Source: Actinomortierella ambigua
Lineage: Eukaryota; Mortierellomycota; Mortierellomycetes; Mortierellales; Mortierellaceae
Length of the DNA stretch: 20,306 bases
Reading direction: 5' to 3'
Assembly: GCA_016098155.1 (NCBI GenBank)
Contig: JAAAJB010000614.1
Span: forward strand, 1-20,306
The notes beneath the pieces are model-generated. The model did not search any database. It saw only the letters and a program-made list of their open reading frames with translations, and was not told the origin of the DNA. Shown piece by piece: positions 1 through 10,040 of this stretch (the first letter of the stretch is position 1; each line of letters opens with the position of its first letter). The position numbers were made by a program, and so were the translations under genes.

Positions 1-457
1 TGGTTTAACAGCTGGAGCCGTTCTTTTTTGCTCCACTACTTCATCATAAACGGTGGTGAGCTTTTTTTTTTTTTTTTTTGGATTTATCTAATTGTCGGGA
101 CCGGTCGACAGTTAGTTACGTGTCGACTCCTTTGTGATTTTTTGGGGTCTCCTCAAAGGGTTTCATTTATGTACACGATCATTCGATATTCCGCAAACAT
201 GAAATGCGCCTGCAAGGCACATATCTATTGACTCTACTCACATATCAGCACATCACATATTCTGCTTTTCAGATAGCCCACGCATCTACGTCGGTGCCAC
301 TAGCCACACGTGTACGAATGCGTGGCTGAGGGGGTTGGATCGGGGACAGGGTCATACAATTGCCATAGTCCACCTGAAGAGGAATGAGGATTCGATTGTG
401 CAAGGGTCGACACGGCGAGGCCGACAGATAGAAGTTAAGCGGATATCCGGGTTCTGA
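1..457 (+). CDS. 3' end of a split gene, product not recognised (partial)
   Basis: Two exons are proposed: 1-55 and 273-457, with stop TGA at 455-457. The first is open from base 1 and reads W-F-N-S-W-S-R-S-F-L-L-H-Y-F, then ends G|GTGAGC. The intron (56-272) carries an 18-base T run and ends in a pyrimidine-rich TTCTGCTTTTCAG. Both sides are phase 1, so the junction codon becomes GAT and the frame stays open for 60 more codons. The second exon encodes a basic, non-repetitive tail that includes I-Y-V-G-A-T-S and ends R-R-G-R-Q-I-E-V-K-R-I-S-G-F. I do not recognise the family. An open frame on the opposite strand (269-664) is treated as a shadow because it has no splice or family support. The start lies outside the window. 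Confidence 0.55.
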
Positions 458-1866
458 CAAATAGAAGACGAAAGGGAACCGACATTTATGGGATAAAAAG
501 GAAAATGCATGGAAGGTCGACATTGAACTATGAACTATATGAAACCGTTCATGGCATGAGCATACCTTGTTTCCGCTTTCATTCATCTTTTTATTTTTTG
601 CTTTGTTACATGCGTCCTGCGTATCTTGATCAACGTTAAAGAGGATATGTCGAGTGTAAACCACAACTCAACGAACAAGCATCGTGCGAGAATTGAGTGT
701 GCGAATAGCGTATCATATTTTGGACAGAAAATACGGCAACGGCTCATGGGGTAATATCACACGATCGGCCGTGATGGATTCACGTGGTGTCAGTGGTGTT
801 GTGGTACAGTCCAGTGAGAAGTTCGACCTGCCTTACATTCTCTCAATGTGGTTTAAGAAAAGACATCACACCCTATTAGGCTAAGAAAAGAACAATACAG
901 AAGAAAGATCGTGCAGCACACTTGGCAGCACAAAGCATCGCGTCTCACGACCTTCTGTGACAATTTATCGATGGTTGCTTCCAATTCGTTCTTAAGTATG
1001 AAGAAAAAAAAAACAGCTCTCACCTTTTAAATTGGATAGATATTTCATAGGCCATATCTTGGAAGAAGGGGGGGGGAAGGAAGGACCAATGCTGTGCTCA
1101 TGTCAAAAAAGTGCAGTGCTTGCTAGCTTGGTCACAAGTTTTGATGGTCTTTGTATCAGCAGGCTCTCAGGATCGAGAAGCTGAGGATGTGTATATTTTG
1201 GTAACCGAGCATCTCATGAACAGACACGATGCGAAGGATTCAGCTTTGTCCTGAAAGTGGCACGACTTTTATGTCGTCGTTAACATGAACCCGGAAAACA
1301 ACAACATAGGGCGGGTTGAACTAATAAAAAACAATTGTGGAGAGGGAAAGAGGGTCGGAGGTGAGGAACGACATTCGACATTATCATTTTGTTGGCCATG
1401 TTGGTCCAACGAGGAGACAGACCTATGAGGGGGGGACAACACCGTAATGAGATCGCGCCCTTCCTTTTGGGTTTAAAAGACATTCTCTCCCCCCTAGAGC
1501 TGTGTAGAGCTATCAAGCGTTCTCTCGTTGGGAATATTGCGAATGACAGGAGCGAGATCAAGTCGCGCAGGGTGATTAAGGCTGGTGGAGACAGAGAGGG
1601 GAGAGGAAAGACGGTACTTCCACAAAGACGATGCGCGAGGGGTCCTGACTTTGCTTGCTCTGCACTTTGTGGGATTCGACATTCCAAACAACTGGCGGGC
1701 AATGCCTCGGGTTAGGATGGGCTTGACCTTTCCAAAGCAGGGTATGATGGGGTGTTGGTGCAGTGCAGTGACCTGTCCTGCTACCCATGCCTGCGTATGG
1801 GTGAACGAGTCGGTCGAAGACAATGGGGACAAGCGCCCAAGTCCAGATCCGATCTTTTCTGGGGGG
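458..1866. other. Intergenic region
   Basis: This stretch lies between the stop of the left-edge gene and the promoter of the next plus-strand gene. Open frames of 60-140 codons overlap each other on both strands in the GC-richer part (about 1280-1860), but none shows a protein family, a good splice pattern or a biased composition. I see no tRNA B-box motif and no repeat array beyond short homopolymers such as the G-rich run near 1069-1076. It probably holds the 3' UTR of the upstream gene and the distal promoter of the downstream one. Confidence 0.5.
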
Positions 1867-1867
1867 G

Positions 1868-1875
1868 CTATTTAA
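1868..1875 (+). promoter_or_regulatory. TATA-like box (CTATTTAA)
   Basis: A CTATTTAA element sits in a G-rich to A/T transition about 205 bases upstream of the proposed ATG at 2080. The interval between is pyrimidine-rich with CAACAGCAACAACG-type sequence typical of fungal 5' leaders. The core-promoter role is inferred from position and composition only. Confidence 0.35.
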
Positions 1876-2079
1876 CCCTCGACCGAACCCGGCATAGTTC
1901 AGCCTACCATCCAGTCTACGCCAACGACCCACTGAGTTGTCACCAACAGCAACAACGAAAAAAAAAGTCATTATTCCCTTATCGCTCTTGTATATGCTCT
2001 ATATTGTTTCATTTAAGCGATCGACCTGCACTGTGCATCAACTCTAAATTTCTCACTTCCACGCCCCTTCTCATAACTC

Positions 2080-2736
2080 ATGGCGAAATCCAAGGAGCAA
2101 AAATGCGCTGGTACTCTGCCAATACGACAACAGGAGGAGGTGCAGTGGCAGCACCTCCAGTTCCTAGCGAGCAACAACTATAGTGGTATTGGCCGCACCA
2201 ACTTTCTTCCAGCGGCTACTGTGGCGACTGGTGGCAAGTCTAATAATTCCTCGACCTCTATGGTGATTGTGACTGACAGTCAGGCACTGCACTGCCGCCG
2301 ACGGATGCGGTCGAACACGGGCATGTCTGAGGTGAGCGTTGGAAGTGAGGGCCCATCTTCGTCTCTCGGGTCTGGACCACCGTCACCGTCGTCAACGAAA
2401 TCAAGTCACAGCAGCGCCAGCTGCAGTAATGGTAGCTCCGGGCCGGGGGCGAGGTCCCGCAAGCAGCGGTCACCAGGCAAGTCTTAGAGATACATCTTGC
2501 TGCTAAAAATATCGTGTCGCTGGAAATCTCATTTCCGACGTCATTCTTGTGGAAAGCAAAAAACTTCAGGGTGCACGCACCCTCACAAGATTCGGATTTT
2601 CCCCTCTTTCCTCTCTTTTAATCTTTTCTATTTCGCCAGCCCCTTTTTCATTCCACACACAACACATACGTACATACACTTGCATACACACACATCTTAA
2701 CATTCTCTTTCCTCTCCTCCCTCTCTCTCTCACTCT

Positions 2737-2767
<31 letters not shown>

Positions 2768-5700
2768 CACCCTTTCTCTCACTCCCGCCCTCTCTCTCAC
2801 CCCTCCCAACCCTTTCTCTCACTCTCGCCCTCTCTTTCCCTTTTCTCTCTCTTCACATCTTGACACCACCTGCATACCCTAACCACGTTCTACAGAGAGT
2901 AGGCGAAAAATGACGCGCAGAAAGAACCAAAAGCGACGCGAGGCTACAAAGACAAAGAAGGCTGCCACTCGCTCCAACTCGGACGCCTCAATGGACATGG
3001 CCATCTCACCGACCGAGAGCACTGCGACAGAGCATACCGCCGTCACTACCACAACCACAGCACGCTCGTCCTCCGATGAGGCCATATCACATGCAGACAA
3101 GGTCGACCTCGTGGCTACCCCTGACAGTGGCTCACAGGCCGATGAGGAATCCGACGGCGGTGACAGCAACGACCACTTTGACAACGCTAATGACGAGTTT
3201 GAGACTGACGAACAACTAGCCGCGCAGGGTACCAAAACTGCCAGTGAGACACCAGACAGTATCGACCCGCCTTCTGCCCAGGTCGCTGCAGCCGAGGGCA
3301 CCCTGTCAGCCCCGACCAAGGCTGCAGAGGAGGAGGACAAGGATCAGGAGGCAGAGGCTGACGACGAGGGGTCAGACGAGGCACCCGTTCCTGTTGAGGA
3401 TTCTACAGAGATTAAGAGGGACCCAGTATTAAACACTCTCACAGCCGACGACGCCACGGCACCTCAATCATCCGAAACAGTGGTCGCAGAGCCGACTACC
3501 ACAGCCTCCCCTGATGATATCCTGGCGGATGATATGACCCCAACAGATGAGCCAATACCAGCGGACGTAGAAATAGCTCCGGGCGATGCGCTCCAAGTGG
3601 ATGATGGCATTGTCCCGGACAAGCCACAAAAAGGGGATGGGGAGACCAGCCCGACAACTGCTCCCACGGCTGCAGTTGCAGCAGTAGTAGAGGTGAAGCA
3701 GGACGTGGTTTCGGCCGACAGCAACAGCTCCCCATTGCATATGGAAATAGAAGCGGATGGTCTTCCTTCATCAGATCATCTCGTGTGGGCTTCAGAAGTA
3801 CCTGTCACAGAGGGCGCTGTCAAGGAGCCCGCTCAGGACCATTCACCGCCTGTTGAGGCTGTAGAGAACGACAAACTCGTTGCAGTAGAGGCCGTGGGCA
3901 GCAATTCGACAGACAGTCAAGATCAACATGAGCACGTTCTCAAGGAGTCTGTCAAGCCCAGTTACATTGATGAGGGCCGGGTCATCTCGAACGAGTCAAT
4001 CTCGAACCTACCCTCCATGGAGGCCGCTAGCGAGTCGGTGGCAAATGTGGCAATACAGTGTTTGGAACGAGACAAGGATATGGAGCTGTCATATGTGGCT
4101 CTTCTCTCTGCCATCACTGTTTTGAAACAAATGAGAGATGACGCCACACCACTCGCGGACGACCAACAGCGTAGGATCTCGGCCATGTATTCGCATGTTA
4201 TTCAGCTCTGCACACAGGATTCGGTACGCGACAGCCTTGCGGAGGAAACTACCCGACAGGGCGTTTTAACGCCAGAGAGTCTTTACTTCCAGCTTTACCA
4301 GTCCGTCCTTGATGCAGGCTTCCGGCTTGAGGTAAACACCTAGAATATTTAATGTGTGAGATGGCATGGCTTTACGAGTTGATTCGCTGACACTTCGGCG
4401 ACTTTGCTTTCATACCCTTATAGGACAAGGATCATTTCGCCATCTCAAGAGTGTTCTTCCACTACAAGCGTGCGGAGAAGGCCCTCGAGGTGATGGAGCA
4501 CATTCCTTCTGACAGATGGAAAGGTGCCGAGTATCGCCATGTGATCCAGTGTCGCATGGCCTCCAGACCGCGTCAACAGGCAGACATTGATGCTCTACTG
4601 GCAGAGTATCAGACAAAAGAGGACCAGTCCAAGGCAGCCCTGATCCAGGAATGGTACCGCCTTTGCCAGCAGTCAGTCCGGTGGGAGGATGCCAAAATCC
4701 AGTACGAACGTCGTCGCGCACGCCTTGTGGATGCACCCAACAACATTGAGCGTCTATCTAATGTCAGCTCCGTTCCGAATACAAGCATCGATCTTGGTTC
4801 ACCTCCGTCGACTTCACCTCACCAGGGCAGGCACGAGCGCACAACGTCCAGTGGGTCTACATCCACCACAGTATCATCGCCTGGCCATCAGAGATCAACG
4901 TCTACCGCTAGTCACCAACGGAACCCATCTGTCAATGCTGCAGCGTGGCCTTCTGGTGCACCTGCCATACTCAATACAGTCTCACCCGCGACTACTCCAG
5001 TTTCCAAAGGACCCTTCTCGTTCCTGTCAAACTTTAAGTTTCCAGGCACAGGTGCAAAGGCGGCGGCACCGCCACCAGAACAACAGTCGGCTACACTTCC
5101 TAGCAGCATCCACGTCAACCATCACCTGACAGTGCTTGACAACAATATGCTTGAGGAGTGCGCCAAGTTCAAGGGGTTTGAGTATGGCTGGAAGCGCATT
5201 TATGAACGGATGGGCCCTCAGCTAGAGGACAAGGATACGGCCAAGATTGTCATGCGCCTCTGCAAGCGTGCCTTCCTTGGTTTTGGTGGTGCTGGTCCCG
5301 AAGCCCCTGGATCCCCGAATGTGCAGGCCAAGGATATTTTCAGTCAGGAGGACGAGGCAGCTTTTCATATTGCAGAGGCCATCCGGCAAGTGGCGCCAGG
5401 CGACCGATCGATGTTTGCTCAGGACCCCGAGATCTGGGAGGCGCGCGCATGGGCGGTGTACAACAAAGCCATGATGAACCCACAAGCACTGGGGTCCTCG
5501 ACCGCCCCGTCTCACCACCACCATCACCACAACGCTCACCATGCAGTAAGCCCAGGACTCAGCCTCCAGACTATAGCCTCTGTCTCGATGGATCCAAACC
5601 AGCCCATTGCCTCGCTGAACAGCTACACTGCCATGTCGGTATTCCTGCACGACATTCTGACGATTGCAACGTGCTCACCCGAAAAGTCGTCGCGGTATCT

Positions 5701-6856
5701 CAAGGCCTATCGCGTCTATTCGACAATGCGCTCTGACCCTGCACTCCAGCTTCAGCTTCGAGATCCCTATGTCATGAAGGTGGTGCTCAAGGCGATCTAC
5801 GACTCTGTGCTGTCCATTGTCCGCGCACAGGAGCAAGGCGTTGAATTCCAACTACCACCCAAATTGGACCCAGCCTCGTCTAGTCCTTCTTCTTCTTCTC
5901 CTCCTCCTCCTCATACGCCACTCTCAGCATCAGCGGCCAAGATCGACCGCCGACGATCGTCGACCAACTCGTTGGGTCGCGTCCAGCCCATGTCGATCGG
6001 CCCCCTGCTCGACCTGGCCTTTGAGATCTATGCCGACCTGCGCGACACGGGTGCCATTCGCCCACTGTCATGGGTGAGCTCGCCCTCGGCTCCTGGCTCT
6101 ACCCCCAACACGCCCGCGGTGCGCACCCCTCAAGGACATCTGGCTCTATTCTTCAATCCTTCCTCGTCCTCATCGACATTGGCAGCCGCAGAAGCCGACC
6201 CCGCAGTGGCCAACACCGAAGGGGGATCCGCTGCTGCTACCAGTGCCGCTGACCTGACCAATACATCGGCCATCACAACCTCCTCGGCCTCGCCGCGCGC
6301 GTCGCTCTCTGGGGCACTGATCCCAGTCTTCCAGGAGCTCTCGCCTCTGCTGGAGCCGTCGTCCCATGCCCGGATCCTGCCCAACGAGATCTATCTGGCG
6401 TTGCTGCATCTGTGCATCCAGGTCCCAGTCTGCGAGATTTCGTCCGACGTGGTTCGAACGATTGTGGCAGACTTGAAGCTGGGGATGGCAAGAGAAGGGG
6501 ATAGCAAGTTGGTCGTGGACGGCGATATTGCTGCTGCGCTGCAATGCTATCACGATACTTGGATGTGTGCCGCTGCTGTTACTCCGGAGCAGCAGCAGCA
6601 GCAGCAGAAGGCGTCAGGGGAGGTGGAGGAAGGTGGCAAGCAGTGTTCGTTCCGGGCATGGATGTACCGTAACGAGGGGGTGCAGCAAGATCAGGAGTTG
6701 GATGGCTCAAAGGTGCCGTCCTGTAACGAGCATGAGTATTGGAATCTTTGGTCGAAGCATGACGGCCGGCTGACACAGCTTGTATATAGTCCTGACCGAG
6801 TCTCTGCGCTTTTGGAGCATGTCGAACAGGTCCTTGCGCCGACTACTGCGACGTAA
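2080..6856 (+). CDS. Large acidic/Ser-rich protein with PPR/TPR-like helical segments, function unknown
   Basis: Proposed exons are 2080-2476, 2896-4331 and 4424-6856, giving 1422 codons and 1421 residues. Intron 2 (4332-4423) is a clear GT-AG intron joining ...GFRLE to DKDHF in frame. Intron 1 (2477-2895) needs a GC donor (CCAG|GCAAGT) and ends CTAAC...TTCTACAG. Both sides are phase 1 and give a basic junction (...RKQRSPESRRKMTRRKN). A shorter model starting at ATG 2910 is possible. Residues 138 to about 510 are acidic, Thr/Ser/Ala/Glu-rich and probably disordered. Helical, PPR/TPR-like stretches lie near 520-725, 847-900, 916-967, 1010-1081, 1135-1161 and 1258-1300, with A-x-x-x-Y-x-x-M/L patterns such as AYRVYSTM and AFEIYADL. 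Ser/Pro-rich linkers, a His-rich tract (about 975-981) and a Gln run (about 1334-1340) separate them. No catalytic motif is visible. A scaffold or RNA/protein-binding role would be inference. No mitochondrial presequence is apparent. Confidence 0.75.
2655..2860 (+). repeat. CA- then CT-rich simple sequence inside intron 1
   Basis: An imperfect CA/CATA stretch (about 2655-2697) is followed by about 150 bases of almost pure C/T with CACTCT and CTCTCT repeats. It lies inside the proposed 419-nt intron, just upstream of the CTAAC branch-point-like sequence and the CAG acceptor at 2893-2895, so it could act as an extended polypyrimidine tract. If the gene really begins at ATG 2910, the same sequence would be a CT-rich promoter or leader. 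Confidence 0.7.
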
Positions 6857-6883
6857 TGGGGGATCTTCTATCACCCTTTATCT

Positions 6884-6918
6884 TCACACACACACCCATA
6901 CACACGCACACACACACT
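6884..6918 (+). repeat. Imperfect CA dinucleotide repeat in 3' UTR
   Basis: A run of CA units broken by CCCATA and ACG starts 28 bases after the upstream stop codon. It is read directly from the sequence. Confidence 0.8.
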
Positions 6919-7091
6919 CTCCCTCTCCCCCCTCTGCATTATAATCCCATTTTAGTACCAATATTCTTCAATGAACAAATAGTTTGATGGTTTCTCCCTC
7001 CCCTCCCCTCCAGCTGCATTGTCACAGTAGTTTGGGTTCTATAAAATCGCCTTCTGCATCGGAAATTTATTGTACGTTGGAGGGTGCGCAG

Positions 7092-7153
7092 GCTGCCTGG
7101 CTGGGGGAAGTGTGACGACCGCGTCTTCCGGAGACGCCGAAGAGCTAGGCAGC
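7092..7153. other. Long nested inverted repeat (stem-loop)
   Basis: Bases 7092-7102 can pair with 7143-7153 over 11 positions, including one G-T wobble. Inside, 7121-7126 (GCGTCT) pairs perfectly with 7132-7137 (AGACGC) around a five-base TCCGG loop. An 18-base and a five-base unpaired side form an internal loop between the two stems. A second AGACGC copy at 7154-7159 could compete for the inner stem. The function is unknown. It could be a small structured RNA or a leader/3' UTR element. Confidence 0.5.
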
Positions 7154-7531
7154 AGACGCGGAGTGCTCTTGTTCTAGGATGCGACATTCCGTACTATATC
7201 CAAATCTCGTTTGCAAGGAAGCAAGATTGATGCACACCATGCTTCGAGAACGAGGTTATTTGTTACGTGTTTGTAGAGAGGACACGAAGGTGTGTCTGGG
7301 TGTCGATGAAAGAAGCAAGGCGATGACGGCCTCGACCTCCCTGGTAGCAATATCCTGTCGCACAGACACAAGTAGGTCTAGGTCACGTGCACAATTTGGT
7401 CGTTGCATGTAAACGTTATACTTCCCGCTCCTTCCATTTCATGTCATTTCATTCTTTGAGTGCTTTGGAATCAATCACCCCGCGAACACCTTCATTCAGC
7501 CTTTAACATCTCAAGGGAGTCTATTTAAAAG

Positions 7532-8442
7532 AGTATGCCGATTTACATGATCGTCCAATGGATGGTTTCATGCTCACACCGAGATGTGGGTAGGAAGAAA
7601 AACAACAACAAAGCTGCCACAACGCTCTACAAAATCACTAACGTTATCTATTGTACTATTTTTCTTTAATGCGTTTATCCTACACTGGAAACATCGTGGA
7701 AAACACCTTCATCAGTGTCGAAGCATCATCCGGATCTGATCATGTGCAGGAAGCAGACAGGCATTGGTAGGGAGAGTCAAAGAGAGTCAAGACTGTGCCA
7801 AAGGATGCCAAACTGATCAGTCAGAAATATGCTAATCTGTTTCCTCACTTCTGCCTTGTATCGGATAGCCATTGGCCGCCTCTGCGAAAAGTGCGATGGA
7901 CGTTGTGTTATTTGCGACTCGTATGTGCTCTTTCTCTGCCGGATTTTTTCTTTGCTTTTTTGATCTAGGCGGTGGACGCATTGTTTTTTCTAATGGCATT
8001 CCTGTGATATGATGAGAGAAGCTCACCCAACTCACCTACGTTGGACTCACATTTCTTTTTACCAATATCTATATATCATTTCTATTTCCACTATAGTTTC
8101 GTCCGCCCTGTCACGCTCGTCCGCATCTGTGATGAATGCAACTATGGATCGTTCCAAGGCCGATGCGTTGTGTGTGGCGCACCCGGCGTCAGTGATGCAT
8201 ATTACTGCGCCAACTGCACACGGCAGGAGAAGGACGTAAGTCGATGGAGACAAAGGCGATCTTAAAGATTTGAGGCTTGTATTCTTTTTCTTGCGTTTGA
8301 ACTCACACCCTTCCTTGTATGCGTTTGTTTTTTTCTTTGGTTGTTTCTTTAGCGCGATGGATGCCCAAAGATTGTGAATCTCGGATCATCAAAGACAGAC
8401 TTGTTCTACGAGAGGAAAAAGTTTGGATTCAAAAAACGATAG
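7532..8442 (+). CDS. PHF5A/RDS3: PHD finger-like SF3b subunit PHF5A / Rds3 / Ini1
   Basis: This is the small zinc-knuckle subunit of the SF3b complex of U2 snRNP, which helps recognise the branch point during nuclear splicing. Coding exons are A at 7532 (tentative), 7716-7766, 7869-7920, 8097-8235 and 8353-8442, with introns 7533-7715, 7767-7868, 7921-8096 and 8236-8352. The sum is 333 nt, or 110 residues, the length of human PHF5A. The start reads [14 protein letters not shown], and the end [13 protein letters not shown]. CxxC pairs lie at residues 23/26, 30/33, 46/49, 58/61 and 72/75, with further Cys at 11 and 85. Residue 36 is Phe where human has Tyr, and residue 29 is Arg where human has Lys. 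No in-frame ATG precedes the SKHHPDL codons, so the ATG is inferred to be split A|TG by an intron ending CATCAG at 7715. The donor after 7532 (GA|GTATGC) is one of several candidates; AA|GTAGGT after 7371 is another. Confidence 0.95.
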
Positions 8443-8719
8443 AGCTCTAGAGGCTGAGAACATAACCCACTTGCACTCACTCGGCTATTTTGTATTTGCA
8501 ATCAACTTTCTGTACAAAAGCGCACTCTCCCCCCATGTACCAGTATATTTTGCAATTAAAGAAAGAAAAAGTATTTTACAGCAAAAGATCCATGGTTGAA
8601 TGCGGAGGTTTTTTTAAGTGTGTTTTTTTTAAGCGGTTTTGCTTGCTACTTTCTTCTTTTCCCTTGTCTATATTGGGTCATTTTAGGGGAAGCCTGCAAT
8701 ATGATAAGGCACACCCTTG
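8443..8719. other. Convergent 3' intergenic region
   Basis: This gap lies between the stop of the PHF5A-like gene (+) and that of the Fmp32-like gene (-). It is A/T-rich with short T and A runs. A polyadenylation-like ATTAAA lies at 8555-8560. No gene is seen. Confidence 0.5.
8555..8560 (+). terminator. Candidate polyadenylation signal ATTAAA
   Basis: ATTAAA occurs 113 bases after the stop codon of the PHF5A-like gene and is followed by A-rich sequence. It is assigned from position only. Confidence 0.35.
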
Positions 8720-10040
8720 TTACTTGAACATACGGAGATAGGCTAAAAAAAAAGGTGCCAAATGAAGACAGCATTTAGGGGTCAGATAAAGAAATGTTAC
8801 ACCAATTGTACAACAACAATTTTTTCTCCAAAAAAAAAAAAAAAAAGAGGCACCTACCAAGAATCAAAGCACCAGCACCAGTAATGGTACCGATCATATA
8901 CTGCAAGGTCTGCAACTTGATCGTCTCCATCTGTGTCCGCAACGCGGCAATCTCCTGCTCGATCCTCTCCTCGGTCGACCGGACCTTGAGTTCCTGGGTC
9001 GCAGCCTCGTCGCGGATACGGCCCTTCTCGAGATTAAGGTCGAGTCGGACACCAGCCTGGGTCCGCGCAATCTCCTCCCGCAGACGCTGACGCAGCTTCT
9101 CAATCTCTGAGACCAGCCGCTCATTGTTGGTGTTGGTCAGACTGAAATCGTTCTTTTCCAGCATTTGTAACTCGGATTTCAGGGCTGCGAAATCGACTTT
9201 GTAGGTGTAGACGGTCTAAGTATTGGATCGCGGAAGAAGAAGAAAAAAAAAGAGATACGGAAAGAAAAGTGCGTGATGAGGATCGACGTCACGTTGGGTT
9301 CAATGGTGTTGTCCAGGAAAAAAAAAAAGAAACGCTGATATTGATGCACTCTATCCGGTGGTACCTTATCCTGATCAGCCTTTGTCACCATGTTCTTTGT
9401 CAAGTTGTTCATGCTGGAAGTAAAATGCAAGGAGAGAAAAAAAAAGGCGAAGCGCAACAGTTGATTTTTAGTCATAAGGCCACTTTTTTTTTTCTCCATC
9501 TCAGAAGAAGAAGAAGAAGAAGAGAAAATAGAAGAAAGGCATCATCAATGGAGGCCTTTGTTTTTTACTCACCTTTCTGTGACAACCTCGTCAAGAGCGC
9601 CCATGATTCCTTCCGCCTGCTGCCGCGTGAATCCTTGCTGCTCCAGCTTCTGGACAAACCGGTGTGTGTCAAAATGCACCTCGTCCGCCATGGCAACGGC
9701 CGATGTCGAAAATATGCGATACAATTGAAAAGTCGTCGCCCTCGAAGCCGCCAATACGGAGGATACTGTGGGTACTACTACTGCTGTTCCTGCAGGACCG
9801 GTGCCTGAGGCCGGTGTCAAACAAGAGGGGCGTATTGACCATGCGGTTGTTTGTGATGCTGTCCTCAGCGCTGCCTTGTCGAGGGAGGGGGCGGGGGGCA
9901 GGTCGAAAAAGGAGGGATCAAAAAACGGTGGTTAGTGGCGTCGCCTATTTTCTGGGTTCCTGAAGTTCCTGGGGTGCACAAGAAACATTACACACTCGGG
10001 CGAGCCGACGCAGTGCGGTGGGTCCTTGGGCAGCAGACAT
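8720..10040 (-). CDS. FMP32-like: Mitochondrial Fmp32/MCUR1-like (DUF1640, CCDC90 family) protein
   Basis: This is an inner-membrane coiled-coil protein. Yeast Fmp32 and human MCUR1/CCDC90A are linked to cytochrome c oxidase assembly, and MCUR1 also to calcium uniporter regulation. In transcript order the exons are 10040-9996, 9874-9573, 9413-9365, 9215-8858 and 8742-8720: 777 nt, 258 residues. The introns are 121, 159, 149 and 115 nt. The first exon encodes a basic amphipathic start (MSAAQGPTALRRLAR). Residues 68-74 (RIFSTSA) resemble an MPP/Icp55 cleavage site. The family core begins near 82 (V-H-F-D-T-H-R-F-V-Q-K-L-E) and continues through G-F-T-R-Q-Q-A-E. A long charged coiled coil occupies about 140-232, followed by one C-terminal membrane helix (about 235-255) and the tail Y-L-R-M-F-K. 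An alternative first intron (9859-9991) is also in phase. Only the presequence would change. Confidence 0.9.

Larger units (their letters stand above)
6857..7531. other. Intergenic region: 3' UTR, CA repeat, hairpin, upstream leader
   Basis: After the stop at 6856 there is an imperfect CA repeat (about 6884-6918) and C/T-rich sequence, probably 3' UTR. A nested inverted repeat lies at 7092-7153. The rest (about 7160-7531) lies upstream of the PHF5A-like gene and should hold its promoter and 5' untranslated exon. Short open frames on both strands show no family signal. Confidence 0.5.

Noticed and set aside
269..664. 131-codon minus-strand open frame
   Set aside because: It overlaps the better supported plus-strand terminal exon (273-457), has no recognisable family, and is not linked to a splice pattern or promoter.
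820..830. GTTCGA motif resembling a tRNA B box
   Set aside because: The conserved C at the end of the B box is missing and no A box or cloverleaf could be formed around it.
1280..2183. Five overlapping open frames on both strands in the GC-richer upstream region
   Set aside because: They overlap in mutually exclusive frames, have low-complexity or arginine/proline-rich shadow composition, and contain the TATA-like promoter of the next gene.
8009..8265. Short open frames around the PHF5A exon at 8097-8235
   Set aside because: They read through introns or in wrong frames. The zinc-knuckle protein is explained by the spliced model.
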